Shown here: positions 18,061-27,560 of the stretch, piece after piece | Layout: every line of letters begins with the position of its first letter | How positions within the stretch are numbered: the first letter of the stretch is position 1 | Made by a program: the position numbers and the translations under genes | Origin: Oceanococcus sp. HetDA_MAG_MS8 | Lineage (GTDB): Bacteria > Pseudomonadota > Gammaproteobacteria > Nevskiales > Oceanococcaceae | Length of the DNA: 64,000 nucleotides | Direction: 5' to 3' | NCBI GenBank assembly: GCA_019192445.1 | Contig: JAHCMK010000001.1 | Span: 496,001-560,000 of the forward strand | Notes under the pieces: generated by a model | What the model was told of the DNA's origin: nothing | Seen by the model: the letters and a program-made list of their open reading frames with translations, nothing else | Database searches by the model: none

Positions 18061-20421
18061 TTATCGGAGTATTAGCTGCGTTTGTCCTGTCTCGTAGGAA
18101 AAAACTGCAGCGTTGTGCTCAAACATCACGCTGCCAGGCGAGTCGGAGCTGATGTTAATGATGACTTCGTCTTGAATATCAATACCCGACCGCGCCAGAT
18201 CCAGTCGGAGGGCGGCAACATTGGTCAGGCTAAGGCTGAGCTTATTTTCGGGTGGGGTGGCTGGAGCATCGCCCCAGCTATTGTTCACTTCTGCATAAGG
18301 CAGCGGCAAAAACCCTGCTGTGGCACCCGGCGTGCCGGTGGGGCTGGCATAGCCGCAAGCATGCGATATGGCATCGACGGTACCTTTGGCGACCGTGTCA
18401 TTACTATTGGCCAAGGCGATGTCTGATATCCAGTAGGCATGGTCATGAACTAAGCCATAGTCCAGGTTGTCTTCTGCCGGTAGGTAGCTATAAGTCACCC
18501 GCGCCGGGTTTCGGTCCACGCTGACGTCCTTGAGGAACTCCGTCGCCATGGGGTAGTTGTCGAGCAGGAACAGGGTGTAATGCTCGGCCGTAGGAAAGCT
18601 GAGAAACCGGTACTGGTAGTCCAAATCCGCAAAACCGCGAATTCCAAGCAGGGGATTACCGAGATTTTGCGCCTGTGGGCCAGGGTAGGGGACGAGCTCA
18701 TCTAGCGCTGCGGCAATGTTCATGTAGGGAATGTGCCGAACATTCTCCAGTAAGCGATTGGTGAGCGTGCTAGCGCCCGCCGTAGGCTCATTGGGTGGCA
18801 ACCACATGCCCTCTCCGGGTGGGCCGACCTGGGTGAAGGCTTTGCCAAAGAGGTCGGGATAAAGCATGGGCAGGCGATAACTGGCGTAACCGCCCATGGA
18901 GTATCCGGTGGCGGCTACTCTGTTGGCGTCAACGTCAAAGTGGCGGGCGATGTCGGCCCACACCTCAAACACATCCGCTTCGGCCTCATTGTCATACCAG
19001 TTGGTGGGGCTTCGCCCCAGGGTTGTAGGAACAAAGGCGTTGAGGGCCTCGCCGATCTGCTGCACATAAGTCGACCCGTTGTATTGCCAATGCTCCTGGG
19101 CGTTGGAATGAAAGGCCCAGTGAATGGGTAAGGGCTGGCCGGTCTCGGCGGCTTGCGGTATGTACAGAGCATAGGGCTGAAGCACCCCGAGATAATCCGG
19201 TTCGGCGCTGAGATCACGCCCCTCGGCAGTGCCGTTCCTGTTGATCGTCCCATCGCGATTTACGGAGAAGTGACTGGCCAGAATCCGGTTCTGAGTCCCA
19301 ACACCTGGGATGTTGTCTCGATTGATGCCCTGCGCGAGGTCGTCATAGGCAATGACATGTTTGTACGAGCCAATGTCCTTGCTGCGTATGGCGGCAGATT
19401 GCAGGGTGTCGGGCGGAGTGTTTTGCGAGCGGATGGGCTCATCAAAGCGAAATCCCAGGTTGAAGACCGCGCTGGGGTTGGGGTCGAAAAGCCCCTGCTT
19501 GATGGTTCCGGGCTGCGTTTCGGTAGGAGCGCTGGTTAAGGGCATTAACCAGCCCCCGGTTTGCAGGTCGTAAAGCCCGGCAGCGACAGTGACACCGACC
19601 TTGCCGCTTGGGTCATGGATCGAGCGTGGCACCGTGACCCACATTTGGTTCGCATCCAGTCGCGTGGTGATCGGCAGTGCGCTGGCCACGGAGCCATCGG
19701 GGGTAAACCGCACATGCTCAGCACCGCTTCCCCAGAGGTAGATCACCTCATCGGTGCCTGGAAAAGGCAAGCCGGGGTCGCGGCTAAGAGTGGCTACGCC
19801 TGTGGCCTCACTGGTATCCATGTCGAATGCGATGGCGACCATGGTGGTATCCGGCTCTAGCAATGTGTTGAGCGTGACCCGGTAAGCAATGTCGCTATCA
19901 CCATGACTGATGCGGAACTCCACTAAATCTGCGGCATTGCCACCGTAGCGGTCGAAGTTGGTGGGGTAGTCGATGTCTCCAACCCGTTGCTCCAGGCCAT
20001 TCAGGCCGGAGTTTCCTACGGTGACCGGAATTTCGTTGAGGTCATCATTGCTGACGTCTGAGCCGTAGTCGTCGTAGATGTAATCCTGGTAGAGGTACTC
20101 GCCATCCACGTAGGCTTCGGCTCCTTGCACCAAGATCGGCTGGGCTCGAAAGCGAGGGTCGTGGTTCTGTAGTACGGCAGGCTGAGGCGCGGGGGCGTAG
20201 AGAATATCGGGCCCCGGTCGTGGCCCACTGGCAACGGAAGGCAGTCCAGGGTCCACGGGAATCTGGCTCTTGTCGGTGACGCAGGTCATCAAGGGCGGTG
20301 GAAGCTCAGAACCCTCAGCAGAGCTGTCTGCAGGGGTCGCTGCGGAGTTCCCGCCCCCACAACCAACAACGAGAGCGCAGATTGATAGAGGCAGGAGGCC
20401 CTTTGGGCTGACGGTATTCAT
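18061..20421 (-). CDS. Large lipoprotein alpha/beta hydrolase
   Basis: A 786-residue protein starting MNTVSPKGLLPLSICALVVG with lipobox VVGC. Residues of about 60-330 look like a beta-rich glucodextranase-type accessory region. A peptidase/esterase-like alpha/beta hydrolase domain follows, with nucleophile elbow GYSMGGY (Ser about 508) and later PYPGPQAQN and HYTLFLLDNYP. A short beta domain ends the chain. The start at 20421 gives a proper signal peptide, while the longer frame to 20565 does not. It lies 28 bp after the PLC-like gene on the same strand, so both are probably co-transcribed with the hydrolase at 21848. Secreted esterase or peptidase, substrate unknown. Confidence 0.75.
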   Translation of the reverse strand: MNTVSPKGLLPLSICALVVGCGGGNSAATPADSSAEGSELPPPLMTCVTDKSQIPVDPGLPSVASGPRPGPDILYAPAPQPAVLQNHDPRFRAQPILVQGAEAYVDGEYLYQDYIYDDYGSDVSNDDLNEIPVTVGNSGLNGLEQRVGDIDYPTNFDRYGGNAADLVEFRISHGDSDIAYRVTLNTLLEPDTTMVAIAFDMDTSEATGVATLSRDPGLPFPGTDEVIYLWGSGAEHVRFTPDGSVASALPITTRLDANQMWVTVPRSIHDPSGKVGVTVAAGLYDLQTGGWLMPLTSAPTETQPGTIKQGLFDPNPSAVFNLGFRFDEPIRSQNTPPDTLQSAAIRSKDIGSYKHVIAYDDLAQGINRDNIPGVGTQNRILASHFSVNRDGTINRNGTAEGRDLSAEPDYLGVLQPYALYIPQAAETGQPLPIHWAFHSNAQEHWQYNGSTYVQQIGEALNAFVPTTLGRSPTNWYDNEAEADVFEVWADIARHFDVDANRVAATGYSMGGYASYRLPMLYPDLFGKAFTQVGPPGEGMWLPPNEPTAGASTLTNRLLENVRHIPYMNIAAALDELVPYPGPQAQNLGNPLLGIRGFADLDYQYRFLSFPTAEHYTLFLLDNYPMATEFLKDVSVDRNPARVTYSYLPAEDNLDYGLVHDHAYWISDIALANSNDTVAKGTVDAISHACGYASPTGTPGATAGFLPLPYAEVNNSWGDAPATPPENKLSLSLTNVAALRLDLARSGIDIQDEVIINISSDSPGSVMFEHNAAVFSYETGQTQLILR

Positions 20422-20449
20422 AGTTGTTCTCTTGATCAAATCCATCGCC

Positions 20450-21775
20450 TCAGTGCCAGAGGTTGTCTTCGGTTTCAGAGCTGTTGATCCAGAGTTCGGT
20501 GATTCCAAACTCGGTCTTGCGTTGAACCAGTTGCTGGCTGCGCGATGCAGAGCGTGGAACGGCAAAACGCGCGCTCAAAGCCGTGCAGGTTTGTGCGGCT
20601 GCGTCCCAACTCACAGGTGTGCGCGCAATGAGGTACTCACCATCGTTCCGGGTACAAGCTACCGGCAGGCGCGTTTGGCAATCGATGGCTTCAAAGCGGC
20701 CGCTGGCATTGTGTTTGGCACACAAGCTTTGCCCGTCGTGCACAGGGGGTTGTTCAGCCGCCCAGGACCAAATCACGCCGGTTAATACATCATCCTGCGG
20801 CTGGAGCATGTCCACTGAAATCATGTTGACGCCGCAGCGCTGCATCTGCGCGGCGACTCCGCCATCGATGGCTTCTAGCGGCCGGAAGGACCCGATGAAG
20901 GTGGCGTCTTCCCAAAGCCGTATATAGCGATTGGCGTAATCCTCGGCGCTGAAGAACTCAGACTCGCAGTCGGGGAAGGCGTCAAAACCATCATTGGCTT
21001 TTTGCTTGCGGTCGTTGGCCCACACGGTCGCGGTCCACGACTCGCCAATCCCGCAGCCACCATGGATGAGCACATGTTTGCCGGCTTCAAGGATGTCTTG
21101 CTTGCTGAGCTGCAGGGGAAAGGTATGGCAGCTGCCGTCCGCAGGGGGTCGAAAAATGATGCCGCCCAAAGTGGCTTCGATGTCGTCGAGAATGGCGAGA
21201 TGGCCAGCCTGGTCGCCTTTGTCGCCATCGCCAATATCCAGCAGCACCACCTCGCGGCTGTTGGCGGGCTCCATGAAGAAATCGGCGATCTCTTGCAGGC
21301 CCTTGCGCAGCAGCCGGTCGTTTCCGGAGCACACGCTATGGCAAAGCAGGGCTTGCTGGGATAAAGAGGGGATATGCCAGTTGAAATGCACATCGAACTC
21401 CAGCCCGCGGGCGCCCAGCCGTAGCTGGTCCAGAATGCTGATCTGCTGATTCGGATCAGCCTGGGCAATCCCTCCCTCCAAGCTGTTGAAATAGTGGGTG
21501 GAGTTATAAGAGTTGTGGGTAGCCAGCGTTTCCGAGGCGACCAGCGGCAGCGTTAAGCCCAGCTTGTTCTGCAGAAAGAGCGCGCGATACTCCCAGCGGC
21601 ACTGATAGTCAGCGATGGGGTCGCTGCCCCCAGAGTCCGCACATTCTGGGAGGCGGTCACCCGGCGTATTGGCGGCGAAATGATCCACCAACGGTGAATC
21701 ATCCGGCGGCACCTCACCAGAACTGCAGCCCCCCAAAATGAGGCCAAAGGCAGCCACTTTGAGAAAATCACGCAT
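20450..21775 (-). CDS. PI-PLC-like phosphodiesterase lipoprotein with lectin-like tail
   Basis: A 441-residue protein, lipobox LGGC after a signal peptide starting MRDFLKVAAFGL. The PLC X-type barrel is marked by ATHNSYNSTHYF (first catalytic His), LGARGLEFDVHFNW and LLCHSVC (second His), resembling the calcium-dependent PI-PLC group. The last 70 residues, containing PVSWDAAAQTC and ELWINSSETEDNLW, look like a C-type-lectin fold. It should cleave a glycerophospho- or sphingophospholipid head group outside the cell. Start at 21775 rather than 21841, because only this one gives a signal peptide. Middle member of a three-hydrolase tandem. Confidence 0.72.
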   Translation of the reverse strand: MRDFLKVAAFGLILGGCSSGEVPPDDSPLVDHFAANTPGDRLPECADSGGSDPIADYQCRWEYRALFLQNKLGLTLPLVASETLATHNSYNSTHYFNSLEGGIAQADPNQQISILDQLRLGARGLEFDVHFNWHIPSLSQQALLCHSVCSGNDRLLRKGLQEIADFFMEPANSREVVLLDIGDGDKGDQAGHLAILDDIEATLGGIIFRPPADGSCHTFPLQLSKQDILEAGKHVLIHGGCGIGESWTATVWANDRKQKANDGFDAFPDCESEFFSAEDYANRYIRLWEDATFIGSFRPLEAIDGGVAAQMQRCGVNMISVDMLQPQDDVLTGVIWSWAAEQPPVHDGQSLCAKHNASGRFEAIDCQTRLPVACTRNDGEYLIARTPVSWDAAAQTCTALSARFAVPRSASRSQQLVQRKTEFGITELWINSSETEDNLWH

Positions 21776-21847
21776 GAATGTCACCCACGAGCGCAAACAT
21801 CCGCGTTGTAATGTGGGTGCAAACGCGCAGAGCAAAACCACGCCGCC

Positions 21848-23440
21848 TTAGCGATTAACCAGGGGAATACGCAGGCTGGCGCTGAGGTTGACCAGAGTCG
21901 GCAGCAGCGTTCCGGAGCTAGGGTATTGAGTGGTTTGAGAGGGGTAGATCAACAAGGCTAAGCGGTCGCCGGGCTCCAAGGACACCGACAAGCCCACCAT
22001 GTCATCGGTGAACACGCCATAGCCACGGAAGGGCTGGTACTGATCCATCAAGGCTTCCCAGCTTGCGCCGCCGTCGCTGGACCGGCCAATAGCTGCAAAC
22101 AGAATAGGGTCGCCCAAGCCCTCCAAGCCCAAAATGGGGTCGCGCACCGCCAACTGAATATGTGGCAAACCCACCAGAGCTTGCGGCCTGGAAATCTCTA
22201 TGCCGAGGTCCATGACCACCGGCCCACTGAGTTGATCTGCCGCTTCATGCAGCACCACATTGCTGGCTTCAACCTCGACCGCAGCGCTCTGCGGCTGCTT
22301 CGCTCCGCGTGGGATCTCATCCAGAATGATGGCCGCATCCCCGCCAGCGTCCAGGTGGAAGCAATACTGGGGCACGGCGTCTGCCGCGCCTTTACGGTTG
22401 TAGAGATGCTCTTCAAAGAAGGCAAAGCGTGCGTCGTCGAGTTCTAATGCGCCGCAACGTGAATGTTCGCCGCCGGAGTGGCCGGAGGGCTTCACCATCA
22501 GTCGTACATCACCGCCCAGGGCGCCGACACAGTCCACGTTATTGATGGCTTCATTGAAATTGAAGAGGGTATCGATGGCGCTTTGTGAATACAGCGCGTC
22601 GATGGGCCTTAAGGGCCGGCCGTTGCCTTCACAGTTGTAGGCCAAGCTGTTGCGATACAGCAGAAACTGCTGCTCTGCAGTGAGTTGGTTGGCCGCAAGG
22701 CCAAGCGCCAAGCCGGCGTTCACCTCAGGGTGTTGCCCATTGGCAATGACATTTCCCCCGGCCGACAACAAGGTGCCCCAATAGGTTTTGAACACGCGAT
22801 TGGGGTAGAGGCTGTCGTTAAGGTCATACCAGGTGATGTCCGGTGCCATCACATCCAGCCGGTCTTTGGGGTCGATGCGGTAAATCAGCTGCTGGAATCC
22901 GCCGCCGTAGCTACCACCGTAGGCGCCGAGCAACAGATTGGCTTCGCCATCAGGGCCATTAGGAGCGGCGACCCAGGGTAGGTTGGCCTCGGCCCAGTCG
23001 AGGACCTGCAGCCAATCGGCGCCGGCGTAGTCGGGGTCGAGCACGCGAATCAGGCCGCCGCTTTCTCCATGACCCCGTTCATCCAGACTCAGAATGCCGT
23101 AACCGCTGCTAAGAACGCGCCCATCGAAGCTTTCTGAGCCAGTGGCTCTCTGCTCCGCGTTGGTTCGCGTTCCGGAATAGCCATGGCTGTGCAGCAGCAA
23201 GGGGTAGGCGGCACCCACTTGCAGCATGTCGGGTTCATGCACGGTGAAGGCAATGGTCTCTCCATCCACCTCGGACTCCAGATACACGTCATAACTCAGC
23301 CCTTGACGTGTTTCTTGTGCGCCAGCAGCCAATGTTGCCGCCCGCGTTTGGGAGTGATCCCCACCACAGCCTACGAAGCCGAACAAAAGAAGGCTGCACA
23401 GCAGGCCGCACGAGGCCCGCGCAGGGGGAAAACTCAGCAT
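21848..23440 (-). CDS. Lipoprotein hydrolase of CocE / X-Pro dipeptidyl-peptidase type
   Basis: A 530-residue lipoprotein (FVGC lipobox) with an alpha/beta hydrolase domain. Motifs are HSHGYSGTR (oxyanion region), SLDERGHGESGG and the nucleophile elbow GAYGGSYGGG at about residues 180-189, as in CocE/NonD-type hydrolases. The C-terminal part is beta-rich, like the XPD C-terminal jelly-roll. GGAG lies ahead of the ATG at 23440. First gene of the tandem 21848-20450-18061; 72 bp separate it from the PLC-like gene. Peptidase or ester substrate cannot be told apart here. Confidence 0.78.
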   Translation of the reverse strand: MLSFPPARASCGLLCSLLLFGFVGCGGDHSQTRAATLAAGAQETRQGLSYDVYLESEVDGETIAFTVHEPDMLQVGAAYPLLLHSHGYSGTRTNAEQRATGSESFDGRVLSSGYGILSLDERGHGESGGLIRVLDPDYAGADWLQVLDWAEANLPWVAAPNGPDGEANLLLGAYGGSYGGGFQQLIYRIDPKDRLDVMAPDITWYDLNDSLYPNRVFKTYWGTLLSAGGNVIANGQHPEVNAGLALGLAANQLTAEQQFLLYRNSLAYNCEGNGRPLRPIDALYSQSAIDTLFNFNEAINNVDCVGALGGDVRLMVKPSGHSGGEHSRCGALELDDARFAFFEEHLYNRKGAADAVPQYCFHLDAGGDAAIILDEIPRGAKQPQSAAVEVEASNVVLHEAADQLSGPVVMDLGIEISRPQALVGLPHIQLAVRDPILGLEGLGDPILFAAIGRSSDGGASWEALMDQYQPFRGYGVFTDDMVGLSVSLEPGDRLALLIYPSQTTQYPSSGTLLPTLVNLSASLRIPLVNR

Positions 23441-23637
23441 GAAATGTCTCCAAGGTTGTCGATGCGCGAGCAAGAACAGCTACTAACGCAATAGCCCATA
23501 ACTTTAAGGCCTTACACCCAAACTGTCGATGCAGAAGATGTAGTAATAACGAGGGATTTGTGAATTCCTGGCGCTGGCGGCCTCTGTGTTTGCGGCGTGC
23601 TTGCTAAGCTCGCGTCTGAGGCGACAGGGACGGATAC

Positions 23638-26007
23638 ATGACCACGAATAGCTATTTACGCAACACGACACGACTGCTGGTTATCAGCCTCAGTCTTTTT
23701 GCCGCTTGCAACTCCGATGATCGCCGCTCTGGCTCCGCCGAAGGCGCCCGTGCAAACATCGTTGATCAAGCCGCTAGTCAATGCATCCTTGCTGATCCCG
23801 GCCGCGCCATTGGCGTCGGCATCGACGCCCCCAGCCTGAACCCCGATTATGGCGATTATGTGGCTGACGGCGATGGTCCCTGTTCACAAAGCGATGCGTT
23901 TCGGTTTGGCATGGGGCGCAGTGACGTGACCGGCGTGATTGCCGATACGGCCAGCCCGGCCTGGGTGAACCCGCTGCAGGTGTTTGACTCCCTGCATACC
24001 CGCGTATACGCCCGGGCCTTCGCCATCGAATCGGCCTGCAATGGCAAACGGGTGATGTTTGTTTCCATCGATACCGGGCTGATGAGCGCAGCGCTGCGCA
24101 ACGCCATCCTGGCCGAAATTGCGGCCGACGCCGAGTTACAGGGCAGCTATGACGGCGCCAATGTGATGTTATCGGTCACGCATACACACTCCGATCCGAA
24201 TACGGGCTTTATATCCAGCAATAATGGCCTGCAGGTGCTCACCTTGGGCACTGTGGATGCCATTCGCCGGGCGCATCGAAGTCTGCAAACCCAGCAAGGC
24301 TCCGGCCAGCTGAGGCTGGCCAAGGGCGAGCTGCTCAATACCAGCATCAACCGCTCCAAGCCGGCTTATGCCAATAACCCCGAAGCGGAGAGGCTGGCCT
24401 TTTTGAATGTTGATGGTGCGGAGTCCCAGGTGGACAAATCCATGATCCAGCTGGAAATGCTGCGGGGGGATAACAGCATTGCCAGCCTCATCAATTGGTA
24501 CGGCATTCATCCGACGGTCATTGGTCCTAGTCAATCGACTGTGAGTGGCGATAACAAGGGCGTTGCAGCCCTAGGCATGGAGGCCTTGTTCGACGCGGAC
24601 TATGCCGCAGCTCCGGGTGAAGACAATTTTGTGGCCGCCTTCGCGCAGGCGGTAGAAGGCGATGCCTCGCCCAATATCTTCATTGAAGACTTCCCACACC
24701 CCGACTCGCGACGCGGCGGTGGCGTTGATGATTTCGACTCTAATCGCATCTCCGCACTCAAGCAGCTGGCACGGTCTATAGAGTTGCTGGGAACGGGTGA
24801 GGCTGTGGTGGGCCCCGTGGATTATCGGCTGATCTGGGTGCCGATGAATGCAATCACCGTGACCGACCCGCAAGTGCTTGCGTCTTTGAACCACCCCAGT
24901 GGCATGGATGCCGAGCCCAAACGTACCTGCGATGGCATTTTGGGAGTGTCATTTGGGGCCGGTGCCGAAGATGGGCCTGGCCCCACGGTGGAAGGCTTGA
25001 GCTGCGACTCCGATCAGTCTTTGTTGGACGCGGCTGCTCAAGATATCTCCACACTGGCCAATGCCAGGCTGGAGGGCTTCCCAGGGGGATGGCCTGCGCA
25101 GACCATCCCGGGACAGCTCTTGTCGTCCGCGGTGTTCTGTAATGTAGCGGCCCTGCCACCTCTGCTGGGCGACTTTAGTTGCCAAGGCAACAAGCCCGTA
25201 CTGCTGCCGCGCGGGGCCGCAGAGCTGCCATTTCAGTTATTTCAAATTGGCAATGTGGGCTTATTAGGCCTGCCCTGGGAAGTGACCACCATGGCGGCCC
25301 GCCGATTGCGTGACACCCTCATGCCAGAGCTCAGCCGTGCCGGCATCGACACCTTGGTCATTGCCGGGCTGGTCAATGACTATGTGCATTATCTGACCAC
25401 CCGCGAAGAATATGAGTCGCAGCAGTATGAGGGGGCCTCGACGCTATACGGGCCATGGACCTTGGCAGCCGTGCAGCAGGAGTCGCTTTATCTCGCCCGC
25501 GCCCTGGTCAACCAAGAAGAGCAACCTGAGCTTCGTAACCCTGGACCAAGAGCCGATCTGGCTTTGGTGGCCGGCCCCATAGAAGCGCCGCATCCCGCAG
25601 GTGCTCCCGGCACTGTACTCGCTCAACCCGCAGATTCCATGCAGGGCGACGCCGTCGTGTTTTCCATTGTTGCTGGACACCCCGGAAATGACCTGCAGCT
25701 AAATGGCTCCTACGTCGATGTTGAACGCCAAAACGCCGCCGGAGATTGGGAGCTTGTCAGCACCGACAAAAGCCCCGAGCTGGTCTACCGCTGGAACGCG
25801 ACGCAGCTTCCCGTGGCCATTGAACTGCCGGTGTCCAGCTTCGGCGCAGGCGAAGCCCGCTGGACCATCCCCGCAAACACCCCGGATGGGACCTACCGTA
25901 TGGTGATGCGCGGCGTCTCGCGTTCCAACCTCATGGCCCAGCCCCAAGCTTATGAAATGACTTCTAATAGCTTTCGCGTAGAGGGGGGCTTCGAGGTTTG
26001 CCCTTAG
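23638..26007 (+). CDS. Neutral ceramidase, lipoprotein-anchored
   Basis: A 789-residue neutral/alkaline ceramidase, which hydrolyses the amide of ceramide to a fatty acid and sphingoid base. Lipobox FAAC is at 21-24. Zinc ligands can be assigned to THTHSDP (181-187), NWYGIHPT (His 291), LPWEVTTMAARR (Glu 548) and the Tyr region NDYVHYLTTREEY (580-592). The likely nucleophile is Ser 344 in GDASPN, and the SGDNKGVA motif precedes it. The C-terminal immunoglobulin-like domain is present from about residue 630. Length is slightly above the bacterial norm. It is alone on the plus strand, divergent from the hydrolase tandem. Bacterial ceramidases are often secreted and act on host or environmental sphingolipids. 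Confidence 0.92.
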   Translation: MTTNSYLRNTTRLLVISLSLFAACNSDDRRSGSAEGARANIVDQAASQCILADPGRAIGVGIDAPSLNPDYGDYVADGDGPCSQSDAFRFGMGRSDVTGVIADTASPAWVNPLQVFDSLHTRVYARAFAIESACNGKRVMFVSIDTGLMSAALRNAILAEIAADAELQGSYDGANVMLSVTHTHSDPNTGFISSNNGLQVLTLGTVDAIRRAHRSLQTQQGSGQLRLAKGELLNTSINRSKPAYANNPEAERLAFLNVDGAESQVDKSMIQLEMLRGDNSIASLINWYGIHPTVIGPSQSTVSGDNKGVAALGMEALFDADYAAAPGEDNFVAAFAQAVEGDASPNIFIEDFPHPDSRRGGGVDDFDSNRISALKQLARSIELLGTGEAVVGPVDYRLIWVPMNAITVTDPQVLASLNHPSGMDAEPKRTCDGILGVSFGAGAEDGPGPTVEGLSCDSDQSLLDAAAQDISTLANARLEGFPGGWPAQTIPGQLLSSAVFCNVAALPPLLGDFSCQGNKPVLLPRGAAELPFQLFQIGNVGLLGLPWEVTTMAARRLRDTLMPELSRAGIDTLVIAGLVNDYVHYLTTREEYESQQYEGASTLYGPWTLAAVQQESLYLARALVNQEEQPELRNPGPRADLALVAGPIEAPHPAGAPGTVLAQPADSMQGDAVVFSIVAGHPGNDLQLNGSYVDVERQNAAGDWELVSTDKSPELVYRWNATQLPVAIELPVSSFGAGEARWTIPANTPDGTYRMVMRGVSRSNLMAQPQAYEMTSNSFRVEGGFEVCP

Positions 26008-26106
26008 TTGATGGACTCGCTCGTTGATAAATCGTGGGTTTGGAAATCATGGTTGGCGCGGCAAATTCTGCTTTGGGCCCGAAGCAGCCGTTGAGAAATG
26101 AACTTC

Positions 26107-26169
26107 TGAGGCGATTACTTACCAAAACACCTCATTCCATGAGGCGATTGGGTGCTACAATCGCTTCAT
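26107..26169 (+). promoter_or_regulatory. Repeat-rich, probably leaderless promoter of the fic gene
   Basis: TGAGGCGATT occurs at 26107-26116 and 26140-26149. The second copy is also one arm of an inverted repeat, ATGAGGCGATTG (26139-26150) with CAATCGCTTCAT (26158-26169), one mismatch and 7-base spacer. TACAAT at 26156-26161 is a good -10 box inside this structure, placing transcription start at or near the ATG at 26168. CTCATTCCATGAG (26131-26143) is a further small palindrome. Three copies of one motif around a promoter suggest a regulator site. Confidence 0.6.
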
Positions 26170-27319
26170 GGCTTATATTTGGGAAGATAACGACTGGCCC
26201 CGTGCCTTATTCGAGGCACCCAGCAGCGAGTGCCTAGCATTAGAGGAAACGGCCAAGAATGAGTTGCTTCGCCTAGCCGGATTTACCAAAGGCTTGTCCC
26301 AGACATCGCGGGCGATGACTGAAGCCAGGCTCATCACTGATGAGGGTATTGGATCAAACGAAGTCGAAGGCATCATGATGTCTCGTGACAGCTTCTTCGC
26401 ATCGGCCCTTCGTCGAAAAGGTTTGATTACGTCTCAACAGATTGACCGCAATCACGCGCCGATCATTGACGCCCTCTTGGACGCTATCGAAAACGCCAAT
26501 GACGCTATTACTGCCGAGACGCTGCACCAGTGGCAAGAAGCATCTATCGCTGGGGCGAACCCCTTCGACACCACACTCAGGGGCGCTTTTCGCTATCAAG
26601 CCGATGACATGCAGATCGTGACGCCGACACCCACTGGCAAGCCCGACATCGTTCATTACCAAGCGCCTCCAAGCGATCGGGTCGAATCAGAAATTGATCG
26701 CATGCTTGAATGGATCGAGTCCGTTCAAACATCTAGAACACTCAGAAACGCCACGCTCGCTCACCTATGGTTTGAAACCATTCACCCGTACGAGGACGGC
26801 AATGGCCGAACGGGACGCCTTCTATGGGACCGACTTGTTGCTCGTGCCTCTCATGAAGTTATAGGCCTTGCTGGCAGATGGTGGGCTCTTTCGCACGAAA
26901 TCATGCGTGAAAAATCCGCCTACTACGATGCGCTGAATGGAACCCAGAAAGGCGAATTAAGCATTGACGAATTCTGCCAATGGGGCATCCAGGCAATAAC
27001 CAAGAGCATTGATCGGACATTAACCGTTGGCCAAGACGTTGTCCGATCCGAAGAACTCATGGCGCTGGCCGGACGTACAAATCTAAACGTACGTCAGAAA
27101 GAAATTCTGGAACTTCTCATCAAGCACGGTCGAGACGGATTTAAGCAAGGTATGACAAATCGGCGGTACATGAGGACGACTCGTTGTTCTGACGCCACGG
27201 CCTCCCGAGACTTGGCCGACCTAGTGGATAAGGGATTCTTGAGCCCTGAAGGGCAAGGACGCGGGCGCGCCTACCATGTCGCATGGGACAAGAGCCATGT
27301 CTCTAACAGTCAGGGTTGA
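26168..27319 (+). CDS. Fic family protein with DUF4172-type N-terminus and winged-helix tail
   Basis: A 383-residue Fic protein. The active-site loop HPYEDGNGRTGRLLWDRL at about residues 200-217 keeps the canonical HPFx(D/E)GNGRxxR residues, so AMP transfer from ATP to a hydroxyl side chain is expected. The N-terminal helix carries GSNEVEGI near residue 62, the glutamate-containing self-inhibition motif of class II Fic proteins. The last 80 residues look like a winged helix, starting NVRQKEILELL. The opening MAYIWEDNDWPRALF fits DUF4172. No ribosome site precedes the ATG. No separate antitoxin gene is present. Confidence 0.87.
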   Translation: MAYIWEDNDWPRALFEAPSSECLALEETAKNELLRLAGFTKGLSQTSRAMTEARLITDEGIGSNEVEGIMMSRDSFFASALRRKGLITSQQIDRNHAPIIDALLDAIENANDAITAETLHQWQEASIAGANPFDTTLRGAFRYQADDMQIVTPTPTGKPDIVHYQAPPSDRVESEIDRMLEWIESVQTSRTLRNATLAHLWFETIHPYEDGNGRTGRLLWDRLVARASHEVIGLAGRWWALSHEIMREKSAYYDALNGTQKGELSIDEFCQWGIQAITKSIDRTLTVGQDVVRSEELMALAGRTNLNVRQKEILELLIKHGRDGFKQGMTNRRYMRTTRCSDATASRDLADLVDKGFLSPEGQGRGRAYHVAWDKSHVSNSQG

Positions 27320-27560
27320 GGCCTCCATCGATCGTTTCACCCATGAGGATCAAGGTCCGAAAAAAGGCACCATACAGGCACTCCCATGTCGCCTTCAGAG
27401 GCTTGGGGACGCTTCATCAAATTTTTCAGAGCGGTTCCAAACTGAGCGTCAGCATTGAAAGTGCTTAAAGGGGTCTTCATTTGCCGACTGGTTTGGGCGG
27501 CGTCTAGGAGTCGGTCTCCACGATGTCAGCGTTCCGCAGACGGTGAATGGCCTCTGTCGC

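Noticed and set aside
20432-20439. TTGATCAA before the hydrolase gene as an FNR site
   Set aside because: The half-sites abut without the 4-base spacer needed by FNR, so the match is to a short palindrome only.
26168-27319. Fic gene as part of a toxin-antitoxin pair
   Set aside because: There is no small antitoxin gene on either side, and the inhibitory motif lies within the same protein.
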